The notes under the pieces: generated by a model | What the model was told of the DNA's origin: nothing | The model's input: only the letters and a program-made list of their open reading frames with translations | Databases searched by the model: none | Assembly: GCA_002070955.1 (NCBI GenBank) | Contig: MWEK01000010.1 | Coordinates: 81,685 to 145,684, forward strand | DNA from: Planctomycetes bacterium ADurb.Bin069 | Lineage (GTDB): Bacteria > Planctomycetota > UBA8108 > UBA8890 > UBA8898 | Reading direction: 5' to 3' | DNA length: 64,000 nt | Shown: positions 17,091-24,789 of the stretch, piece after piece | How the letters are laid out: each line of letters begins with the position of its first letter | Numbering within the stretch: position 1 is the first letter of the stretch | Made by a program: the position numbers and the translations under genes

Positions 17091-18521
17091 TCACCCGCGC
17101 CGGCCGCGCGCCGGCCGCGCGCGCGAGCCGCCCTCCGCGGCGGGGCGGGAGCGTCCGTCGCGCCGGGGCGCCTCGATGTCCAGGGCGCGGAGCTTCCGGA
17201 AGAGGGTGCTCTTGTGAATGCCCAGGGCCCGCGCCGCCGCCAGCCGGTTGCCGTCGTGGCGGGCGAGCGCGGCGCGGATCGCGTGGGCGTCGAGGGAAGC
17301 GCGCGCGGCGCGCATGTCTCCCGCCGGCCCGGCCTCCGCGGTGCGGCCCGTCAGCTCCTCGGGCAGGTGTTCCAACGCGATGGGCCCATCGCCGCACAGA
17401 ACGAAAGCGCGCTCGATGACGTTCTCGAGCTCGCGCACGTTCCCGGGCCAGTCGTGCCCCATCATGAGGGCGAGCGCCTCGGCCGCGACGCCCGCCACCG
17501 ATTTGCCCTGCAGGCGGTTGAAGCGCGCCACGAACTGCTCCACGAGGAGCGGGATGTCCTCCTTGCGGCCGCGGAGCGGCGGCAGTTCGACGCGGACCAC
17601 GTTGATCCGGTAGTACAGGTCCTCGCGGAAGGCGCCGGCGCGCACCTCGGCGGCCAGGTCGCGGTTGGTGGCGGCGATGATGCGCGCGCCGCAGGGCTCG
17701 GGGCTCGTGGCGCCGAGAGGCTCGAACGTGCGCTCCTGGAGGGCCCGGAGCAGCTTGACTTGGAGGGGCGGCTTCACGTCCCCGATCTCGTCCAGGAGCA
17801 GCGTGCCGCCCGCCGCGAGGGCGAAGCGCCCGGGCTTGTCCGCCGCCGCGCCCGTGAAGGCGCCGGCCTTGTAGCCGAACAGCTCCGATTCGAGCAGCGT
17901 GTCGGGCAGCGCCCCGCAGTTGACCGCCACGAAGGGGCCGTCGCGGCGGGGGCTCAGGGAGTGAATGGTGCGCGCCACCAGTTCTTTGCCGGTGCCGGTC
18001 TCGCCGGCGATGAGCACCGTGCTTGCGCTCGCGGCGATGGCCGGGAGGATGTCGAAGATCCGCTGCATCACGGGGCTCCGGCTGGAGAGATCGCCGAGGC
18101 GGACGCGGCCCGCCAGCTCGTGCCTGAGGGTCTCGATCTCGCTCATGTCCCTGAAGGTCTCGGCGCCCCCCGTGATGCGTCCCCGCGCGTCGCGCAGGAC
18201 CGCCGTGGAGACGCTGATGGGAATGCGCCGCCCCTCGGCATCGACGATGAAGCCCGCCCGGCCGATAATCGGCTTCCCGGTCTTCAGCGTCCGTCCCAAG
18301 GCGCATTCCCTCTCGCACATGCTGGAGCGGAAGACCTCGGAGCAACGCTGCCCGAGAGCCTCCTCCCGGGGGATTCCCGTGATCTGCTCGGCGGCGCGGT
18401 TGAACGACGTGATCCGCCGGTCCATGTCCACGGTGAAGACGCCGTCGGAGATGCTCTCCAGGATCGCCTCGGTGAGGGCCGGAGCGACCCCTGTCGTTCG
18501 GCGCTTGCGGCGCGATGTCAT
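17091..18521 (-). CDS. Sigma-54-dependent transcriptional activator with PAS and Fis domains
   Basis: A 476-residue bacterial enhancer-binding protein. An N-terminal PAS domain (ILESISDGVFTVDMDRRITSFN, about residues 15-130) carries a SMCERECALGRTL motif with two Cys, common in redox- or ligand-sensing activators of this type. The central AAA+ domain has Walker A GETGTGKE, the GAFTGA sigma-54 contact loop, GGTLLLDEIGD and WPGNVRELENV. A C-terminal Fis-type helix-turn-helix (NRLAAARALGIHKSTLFRKLRAL) binds DNA. The GAFTGA motif shows it works with RpoN. The ATG at 18521 has GGAGGAG 6 nt upstream; the longer frame would run back through a palindromic promoter. The target is unknown, but the co-transcribed MBL-fold gene is a candidate. 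Confidence 0.9.
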   Translation of the reverse strand: MTSRRKRRTTGVAPALTEAILESISDGVFTVDMDRRITSFNRAAEQITGIPREEALGQRCSEVFRSSMCERECALGRTLKTGKPIIGRAGFIVDAEGRRIPISVSTAVLRDARGRITGGAETFRDMSEIETLRHELAGRVRLGDLSSRSPVMQRIFDILPAIAASASTVLIAGETGTGKELVARTIHSLSPRRDGPFVAVNCGALPDTLLESELFGYKAGAFTGAAADKPGRFALAAGGTLLLDEIGDVKPPLQVKLLRALQERTFEPLGATSPEPCGARIIAATNRDLAAEVRAGAFREDLYYRINVVRVELPPLRGRKEDIPLLVEQFVARFNRLQGKSVAGVAAEALALMMGHDWPGNVRELENVIERAFVLCGDGPIALEHLPEELTGRTAEAGPAGDMRAARASLDAHAIRAALARHDGNRLAAARALGIHKSTLFRKLRALDIEAPRRDGRSRPAAEGGSRARPARGRRG

Positions 18522-18569
18522 CTCGCTCCTCCGGTCCCGCCGGCCGTTGGCGCGCCTCTTGCCCCCGTT

Positions 18570-18612
18570 GCCGGCCATGCCTTGAAGGTAAGGCATGGCC
18601 GGCGGAATGCAA
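18570..18612 (-). promoter_or_regulatory. Promoter with a 34-nt perfect palindrome before the sigma-54 activator operon
   Basis: GCCGGCCATGCCTT (18570-18583) and AAGGCATGGCCGGC (18590-18603) are perfect inverted arms around a 6-nt spacer. On the minus strand TTGCAT (18607-18612) and TACCTT (18585-18590) are 16 nt apart, so the palindrome covers the -10 box and spacer. This is where a repressor or autoregulator would bind. As RNA it would be a strong stem, but it is not followed by a T-run. Confidence 0.5.
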
Positions 18613-18747
18613 GCATGCCTGCCGGCGGAGCCGGGAGCGGCGGCCGGCGGCCGTCAGATTTCCGACGCGGCCGGGAAGGCCGCGCGGGCCGCGGAAGCCG
18701 CGGCGCTCGCCGAAATTCCGGCGGCGAGAGGGACGTCCTCCAGAGGC

Positions 18748-21213
18748 CTATTTCACCTTCCACTCGAGTACACCGCCGGAGAACTCCGGCTTGAGCACGG
18801 CTTCGATGCGCAGCGCGGTCGTCGACACCGGCTCGAAGGCGACGGCGTTGTAGCGGTCCTTGGCGGTGCCGAAGGCGCCGGCGCCGGCGACGGGCTTCCA
18901 TTGCTCCCCGTCCTTGTAGAGGAGCTTCCAGGACGCCGGGACGCGGCAGTGGCCGTGGCCTTCGTCGTCGAACCAGTAGACTTCGACGGCGGCGACCCGG
19001 CGCGGTTTCTCGAAATCGAACTGCGCCCACTCCGTCGTGCCCCGGCGCGGCCACCACGTGAAGCGGGGGATCGAATGATCGCCCGAGCTCGAGGGCTCGA
19101 TGCCATCGCCGAGGGCGTCGGTGCTGTCGCCGTCGTGGCAATGCGACGCGCTCGCCCGGTACTGCGAGGGCCTGGGTCTGGCCTGCGCGACCCATTCGGT
19201 CGCGTCGGGCCCCGCGCCGATGGTCGGGAACGCCGCGATGCGCAGCCGCGCGGCGCCCATGGGAATGAGCGTCACGGTTTCCTCGGGCTCGTCGGAGCGG
19301 GCCGGGCTCTGCTGGAGGGCGCCGACCATGTCGTTGCGGTCGAGCTGCCAGTTCGGGATCTTGCGCGCCTTGGCCTTGAGCATGATGGGCGCCGCATCCG
19401 GCGTGAAGGGATTCGGCGCCAGGGGTTTCCCGGCGGGAACCACCGTGAACGAAGCGGCGGGGTTGGCTTCGTCGAGGACCAGGCCGTAGTTCCAGGGCGT
19501 CGCCGGAAAGACCTCCCACTCGGGCCAGCCGGGGTTGTCGCCGTAGCGCTGCCACCGTTCGCCGATGGCGAGCGAGAAGGCCAGGGGCCCCCGGCTCACG
19601 GAGACGGAATCCTTGTTCTTGGCCCACTTCGCCACGGCGAGTTCCATGGGAAAGCGCACGGTGACCGCATCGCCGTCCTGCCAAGTGCGGTGGAGAACCG
19701 CGTAGGACGGGGGCGGCGCGGCGAGGTTCACGGCCTGGCCGTTGATGGCGACGGCGGGCGCGGCGCACCAGCGCGGCACCCGCAGGTAGAGCGGAAACTC
19801 CACCGCCCGGGGCGTTTTCAAACGCAGGACGATCGTGTCGCTGAAGGGATAGTCCGTCTCCTCGACGATGGCCACCTGCGTCCCATCGCCGACCTTGGCG
19901 TTGACCTCGGAGGCGGCGTAGAGCGAGGCGCACAGGCCCCCGTCCGGAGTGGCGAGCCACAGCTCCTCGGCGTAGTACGGCCAGCCGTGCGAGACGTTGT
20001 GTTGGCAGCAGCGATAGCACGCGAAGGGGCTGTAGGAAAACATCGTGCCGCCGTTTTGGACGCCGGGCGCCTTGTTCTTGCGGTCGAGCTGCACCTGGTT
20101 GGCGCAGGTCAGGTAGTGCAGGCCCGTCTGCGCCGGCGTCATCGAGGCGGGGAAGCTGTTGAAGGCGATCTCCTCGCAACGGTCGGCCCAGATCGGCGCG
20201 CCGGTCGTCTTGGTCAGCATCTGGAAGCTGTGCATGAACTCGACAATGCCGCAGGTCTCGAAGCCGCCGCGCGGATCGACGTACCCCGGCCGGCAGTTCT
20301 CATCCGAGACGAAGGTGCCGCCCGCGAACTGTCCGTACTCGTCCATGACCTTCCGGTAGTTGCGCTCGGCGGAGGCGGCGTCCCGCGCGTCGCCGGACTG
20401 CACCGAGAACACGGTCCCCGCCCGAAAGCCCTGGGCGATGTTCACGTTGTGCCCGTTGATGACATCCTCGTTCCACCGGGCCATGTTCGCGTGAATTTTG
20501 GCGGCCAGTTCGAGGAGCCAGGCTTCGCCCGTGCGGTTGTAGAGCCAATGGACGGTCTCGATGTTGTCGCCGGCCCGAATTTTCGGCCAGTAGCCCTCGC
20601 CGAAGGCCGAGGGCGGAAGCCGGTTCTCCCAGGCGCAGTACTTGAGCATGAAGGGAATCACCCGCGGGTCGCCGGTGAACTCGTGGAAGGACTGGAGCAC
20701 GTTGAGCATGACCATGTGCGGCCATAGGTCGGGCTTTCCGTTCAATGCCGTGAGGAGCGCCCGCGGCCCGAACCAGCCGTCCTCGCGCTGCGAAGCGAGG
20801 ACGGCGTCGATCCACCGGCGCGCCTCGTCGATGATGGCCTTGTCGCCCAGCACGTAGCCCAGGTCGCCGAAGCCCTTGAGCCAGTAGGGCAATTCCTCCC
20901 AGCCGCGCTCGCCCGTCCCATCCGCGCGAGCCCAAGCGCTGGTCTCGAACTTGAGCCACGGCGAGATCTCCTTGAGGCGGCCGATCATGCCCCTGGCCTC
21001 CAGATCGAGCATGTGCCTGAGCCAGCCCTTGGGCGCGATGCTGCCGATGGGCAGCTTGGCGAAGGGGCTCGGGGCCAGCGGGGCGCGGTTGGCGACGTAC
21101 AGTCCGCCCTCGGCGCCCTTGGCTTCGGGGACGACGCGGACCGCGGCCGGAGCGGCCGCGCAGGACCACGTGCAGGCGCAGACGACGACCGCGATGAGAG
21201 TCCGTGGCAGCAT
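18748..21213 (-). CDS. Exported GH127-like glycoside hydrolase (beta-L-arabinofuranosidase family)
   Basis: An 821-residue protein with an N-terminal signal (MLPRTLIAVVVCACTWSCAAA). The body matches the DUF1680/GH127 family: PIGSIAPKGWLRHMLDLEARG, WEELPYWLKGFGDLGYVL, DGWFGP, ETCGIVEF (region of the family's catalytic Glu) and YRCCQHNVSHGWP, whose Cys residues bind zinc in the characterised arabinofuranosidase. A downstream beta-sandwich (SVSRGPLAFSL) is followed by a C-terminal discoidin-like module (PRFTWWPRRGTTEWAQFDFEKPRRVAAVEVYWFDD). It probably releases arabinose or a related sugar from polysaccharides. GGAGAGG precedes the ATG. It is divergent from the Tricorn gene. Confidence 0.88.
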   Translation of the reverse strand: MLPRTLIAVVVCACTWSCAAAPAAVRVVPEAKGAEGGLYVANRAPLAPSPFAKLPIGSIAPKGWLRHMLDLEARGMIGRLKEISPWLKFETSAWARADGTGERGWEELPYWLKGFGDLGYVLGDKAIIDEARRWIDAVLASQREDGWFGPRALLTALNGKPDLWPHMVMLNVLQSFHEFTGDPRVIPFMLKYCAWENRLPPSAFGEGYWPKIRAGDNIETVHWLYNRTGEAWLLELAAKIHANMARWNEDVINGHNVNIAQGFRAGTVFSVQSGDARDAASAERNYRKVMDEYGQFAGGTFVSDENCRPGYVDPRGGFETCGIVEFMHSFQMLTKTTGAPIWADRCEEIAFNSFPASMTPAQTGLHYLTCANQVQLDRKNKAPGVQNGGTMFSYSPFACYRCCQHNVSHGWPYYAEELWLATPDGGLCASLYAASEVNAKVGDGTQVAIVEETDYPFSDTIVLRLKTPRAVEFPLYLRVPRWCAAPAVAINGQAVNLAAPPPSYAVLHRTWQDGDAVTVRFPMELAVAKWAKNKDSVSVSRGPLAFSLAIGERWQRYGDNPGWPEWEVFPATPWNYGLVLDEANPAASFTVVPAGKPLAPNPFTPDAAPIMLKAKARKIPNWQLDRNDMVGALQQSPARSDEPEETVTLIPMGAARLRIAAFPTIGAGPDATEWVAQARPRPSQYRASASHCHDGDSTDALGDGIEPSSSGDHSIPRFTWWPRRGTTEWAQFDFEKPRRVAAVEVYWFDDEGHGHCRVPASWKLLYKDGEQWKPVAGAGAFGTAKDRYNAVAFEPVSTTALRIEAVLKPEFSGGVLEWKVK

Positions 21214-21299
21214 GGTTCAATCCTCTCCTGAAGCGCGATAAGGGCCCGCCGTTTCCGCCGGCGGCGAAGGCGCCGAAACCGGACTTCGGCGCGTGGTTC

Positions 21300-21328
21300 A
21301 TGGTAACCGCGCCGGCTCGGCGCGGCAA
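21300..21328 (-). promoter_or_regulatory. Promoter of the GH127 gene
   Basis: On the minus strand TTGCCG (21323-21328) and TACCAT (21300-21305) are spaced 17 nt apart, about 86 nt before the start codon at 21213. Confidence 0.45.
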
Positions 21329-21337
21329 TGGGCGCCT

Positions 21338-21365
21338 TTGCGCCCCTTCGGACCCGTCGTATACT
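21338..21365 (+). promoter_or_regulatory. Promoter of the Tricorn protease gene
   Basis: TTGCGC (21338-21343) and TATACT (21360-21365) with 16 nt between; the expected transcript start near 21372 leaves a leader of about 57 nt before the GTG at 21429. Confidence 0.55.
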
Positions 21366-21428
21366 AAAGTGTGCTTGCGCGCCGCGCTCGAGGCGCGCGC
21401 CTTCCGCCCGGCGGGGCAAGGAGGAAAC

Positions 21429-24400
21429 GTGAACACCCGTTGTGACGATCGCGGCCGGTCCGCCGCTTCAGCACGCATGGGGTTGTGTCTGCGAGCCTTG
21501 TTGCTCCTTGCCGGCGGCGGCGCCTGCGCCGGCGAGGCGCGCTTCATGCAGTACCCAACCATCCACCGCGACCGCATCGTCTTCACCTACGAGAACGATC
21601 TCTGGGTGGTGCGCGCCCGGGGCGGGCTCGCGCGGCGGTTGACGGGCGCGCCCGGAACCGAACACATGGCGCGCTTCTCGCCCGATGGGAAGTGGATCGC
21701 CTTCAGCGCGAACTACGAGGGCCCCTTCGCCGTGTACCTCATGCCCGCCGAGGGCGGCGAGCCCGTCCGCCTGACCTACACGCCCGGCGACGCCCAGACC
21801 GTGGGCTGGACGCCGGACGGGGAGCGCATCGTGTTCCGCTCCTTCATGGAGAATTTCGTCCAGCGCGACCCCAACCTGTACTTCGTCCGGCGCGGGGGCT
21901 CGGCGCCCGAGCGGCTCCCCATCGACCGCGGGGGCCTGTGCAGCTTCTCGCCCGACGGCACGCGCATGCTTTACAGCCGCAGGGGCCACGAGGAGTATCA
22001 ATGGAAGCGCTACAAGGGCGGGCGCTACTGCGATATCTGGATGTACGACTTCGCGGGGCACGCCTTCGCGCCCGTTTCGGATTACGTGGGCAAGAACGCC
22101 TACCCGATGTGGGTGGGCGGCCGCATGTACTTCGTCTCGGACCGCGACGGCGCCGCCAACCTGTACGTTCAGGATCTGGCGACCAAGGCGATCGAGCGCG
22201 TGACGCGCCACGAGAAGCTCGACGTCATGATGCCCGCCACCGACGGGCGGCGCATCGTGTACGTGCACGACGGCCGCCTGCATGTTTTCGACCCGGCCGA
22301 CGGAAGCGACGCGAGAATTGTCGTGTTCGCGCCTTCCGACCGCTGGCGGATCAGAAACCGCACGATCAACCCGCGCGATTACGTGCAGGGGGCGGATATC
22401 GCCGGCGACGGCGCTCTGGCCGTCATCGAGGCGCGCGGCGATCTCTTCGCCGTGCCCGCGGACCGCAACGGGCAGACGCGCAACCTCTCGGATTCGCCGG
22501 GGACCCGGGAGCGCCTCGCGCGCCTTTCGCCCGACGGGACGCAGGTGGCGTTCTTCTCCGACCGGACCGGCCGGTATCAACTCTATCTGCAGCCCATCGG
22601 GGGCGGGGAGTGGATTGCGCTCACGAAGGACCTGGACCGCACGCCTTATCGGCCCGCGTGGTCGCCCGACGGCGCCAGGATTCTCTTCGGCACCAGCGGA
22701 CTCGCCCTTTTCATCGTCGATGTCGCGGGCAAGGAGCTCGTTAAGATCGCCGAATCGCGCCGCCTGAAGAACGACCAATTCTACTGGGAAATCGACGACT
22801 ACGGCTGGTCGCCCGACGGGAAATGGGTCTGCTACACGCAGGTGGCGGCCAACCGCAACAGCCGGGTTTTCCTCTACGATGTGGAGGCCAAGGCGGCGAC
22901 GGCCCTCACGGATGACTTCTTCGACAACCTCAACCCGTGCTTCGACGCGAAGGGGGACTATCTCTACTTCCTGTCGAGCCGCGGCTTCGACGTGCAGATG
23001 GACTTCTACGAGGACAACCACGTCATCGCCAACCCCTACCAGGTGCTGGCGGTGCGGCTCCAGGCGGGCAAAAAACCGCCCTTCCTGGGGAACGAGCCCA
23101 AGGATTCCAAGGCGGACGGGGACGGGGCGGGGGTGGAACTCGAGGGCATCGGCGCGCGCATCTTCCCGCTGCCCGTGCCGGCCGGCAACTATTTCTACCT
23201 CAAGGCCGGGAAGGGCAAGGTCGCCTGGTGCTCGGTGCCCAAATTCACCGAGAGCGAATACGAAGAGATCTTCAAGCCCCTCGGCGCGACGAAATGGACG
23301 CTTCACATCTTCGACATGGCGAGCGGGGAGCTGCGCGCGGTGGAGCAGAAGATCGCGGACTACGCGCTGTCGGTCAACGGGGAGCGGCTCTTGTGCCGCG
23401 CGGGCGGCGGCTTCTTCCTGACGACGCTCCAAGACGCCTACGACAGCCGGCGCATCGGCGACGGCCTGAACCTGGACCGCATGACCTACCGCGTGGACAC
23501 GCAAGCCGAGTGGGGCCAGATCTTCACCGACGCGTGGCGCTGGTACGATGAGTTCTTCTACGACGCCGGCATGCACGGCCACGACTGGAAGGCCATCGGC
23601 GAGCATTATCGAGCGCGGATTCCCTATCTATCCTCCCGCGACGAGCTCAACTGGCTGATGGCGCAGATGACGGGCGAGCTGTGCGTCGGCCACGCGTACA
23701 TCCACGGCGGCGACGGCGGCCCCGCGCCGGCCTTGTCGTCGCCGCTCTTCACGGGGCTCCTGGGGGTCGACCTGACTCCGGATGCGGCGGCAGGCCGCTA
23801 CCGCTTCGCGCGGATTTACGGCCCCACCGAGTACAACCTCGACCTCAAGGCGCCCCTCGCGCGGCCGGATATCCGCCTGAAGGAGGGCGATTTCCTCATC
23901 GCCATCGACGGCCGCAGCGTCGCGGCGGGCGACGACTACTTCAAGCTGCTCCAGGTCGTCGCCGGGCAGAAGGTCAAGGTGACGGTGAACGACACGCCCG
24001 CGGAGGAGGGGGCCCGGACCTATGAAGTGGAGCCGCTCCGCTCGGACACCGATCTGCGCTACTTCCGCTGGCTGACGGAAAACATCCGAAAGGTGCTCGC
24101 CGCCACCGGCGGCCGCGTGGGCTACATGCACATCAACGCCATGGGGGCGCCGGGCATCGGCGAGTTCGACAAGTTCTGGCGCGCCTTCAGGTATAAGGAG
24201 GGGATCATTATCGACGTCCGGCGCAACTCGGGCGGCTGGACCGAATACTTCATGATCGACAAGCTGGAGCGGCGGCAGGTCGCCTTCAACGTCTTGCGGG
24301 GCATGGAGCCTTTCCGCTATCCCGGCACGGCGGGAGACCGGCGCTACGTGGCGATTTCGAACGAGTACAACGGCTCCGACGGGGAGTGTTTCATCGAGCA

Positions 24401-24713
24401 TTTCAAGGCGCGGCGCCTCGGCACGGTGGTGGGCGTGCCGTCCTGGGGCGGGCTGGTGGGCATCGTCAACGGCCAGAGGACCATCGACAACGGCACCGTT
24501 CACCAGCCCAACAACGCGTTCTACGGGCGGCAGGGAACCTGGTGGGTCGAGAACCACGGCGCCGACCCCGATATCTTCGTCGACAACGATCCCGCGGCGG
24601 TGATGGCGGGCGGGGATCCGCAGCTCGAGAAGGCCATCGAGGTGATCATGGCCCGGATCCGCGACGATCCCACTCCCGCGTTTCCCGAGAGGCCGGAGTA
24701 TCCGCGGCGGTAA
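21429..24713 (+). CDS. Tricorn protease homologue (S41 peptidase), probably exported
   Basis: A 1,094-residue serine protease of the Tricorn family, which cuts peptides produced by larger proteases. A hydrophobic stretch (MGLCLRALLLLAGGGACAGEA) near the N-terminus looks like a signal. Residues about 40-670 form two beta-propellers with WD40-like repeats (FSPDGKWIAFSANYEG, WTPDGERIVFRS, LSPDGTQVAFFSDRTG). A helical region holds HGHDW, near the expected catalytic His, then a PDZ domain (GRYRFARIYG...LKEGDFLIAIDGR), then the S41 core with the nucleophile Ser983 in NEYNGSDGE and a late Glu in WWVENHGADPD. GGAGGAAAC before GTG 21429 fixes the start; the open frame upstream overlaps the promoter. 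Confidence 0.92.
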   Translation: MNTRCDDRGRSAASARMGLCLRALLLLAGGGACAGEARFMQYPTIHRDRIVFTYENDLWVVRARGGLARRLTGAPGTEHMARFSPDGKWIAFSANYEGPFAVYLMPAEGGEPVRLTYTPGDAQTVGWTPDGERIVFRSFMENFVQRDPNLYFVRRGGSAPERLPIDRGGLCSFSPDGTRMLYSRRGHEEYQWKRYKGGRYCDIWMYDFAGHAFAPVSDYVGKNAYPMWVGGRMYFVSDRDGAANLYVQDLATKAIERVTRHEKLDVMMPATDGRRIVYVHDGRLHVFDPADGSDARIVVFAPSDRWRIRNRTINPRDYVQGADIAGDGALAVIEARGDLFAVPADRNGQTRNLSDSPGTRERLARLSPDGTQVAFFSDRTGRYQLYLQPIGGGEWIALTKDLDRTPYRPAWSPDGARILFGTSGLALFIVDVAGKELVKIAESRRLKNDQFYWEIDDYGWSPDGKWVCYTQVAANRNSRVFLYDVEAKAATALTDDFFDNLNPCFDAKGDYLYFLSSRGFDVQMDFYEDNHVIANPYQVLAVRLQAGKKPPFLGNEPKDSKADGDGAGVELEGIGARIFPLPVPAGNYFYLKAGKGKVAWCSVPKFTESEYEEIFKPLGATKWTLHIFDMASGELRAVEQKIADYALSVNGERLLCRAGGGFFLTTLQDAYDSRRIGDGLNLDRMTYRVDTQAEWGQIFTDAWRWYDEFFYDAGMHGHDWKAIGEHYRARIPYLSSRDELNWLMAQMTGELCVGHAYIHGGDGGPAPALSSPLFTGLLGVDLTPDAAAGRYRFARIYGPTEYNLDLKAPLARPDIRLKEGDFLIAIDGRSVAAGDDYFKLLQVVAGQKVKVTVNDTPAEEGARTYEVEPLRSDTDLRYFRWLTENIRKVLAATGGRVGYMHINAMGAPGIGEFDKFWRAFRYKEGIIIDVRRNSGGWTEYFMIDKLERRQVAFNVLRGMEPFRYPGTAGDRRYVAISNEYNGSDGECFIEHFKARRLGTVVGVPSWGGLVGIVNGQRTIDNGTVHQPNNAFYGRQGTWWVENHGADPDIFVDNDPAAVMAGGDPQLEKAIEVIMARIRDDPTPAFPERPEYPRR

Positions 24714-24750
24714 GGCAACGCCGCCGCCGCCCCGGACCGCCGCGCGCACG

Positions 24751-24789
24751 CCTGATTGCGGCGGCCGACTCGGTTTCGGCCGGATCAGG
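24751..24789. terminator. Bidirectional hairpin between Tricorn and the sugar transporter
   Basis: CGGCCGA (24762-24768) and TCGGCCG (24776-24782) form a 7-bp stem with a 7-nt loop, and CCTGAT (24751-24756) can pair with ATCAGG (24784-24789) outside it. It lies between convergent genes and overlaps the stop of the transporter gene. No T-run. Confidence 0.4.

Noticed and set aside
18597..18610. A GG-N10-GC sigma-54 promoter-like string on the plus strand
   Set aside because: There is no plus-strand gene downstream, and it is a by-product of the palindrome arm.
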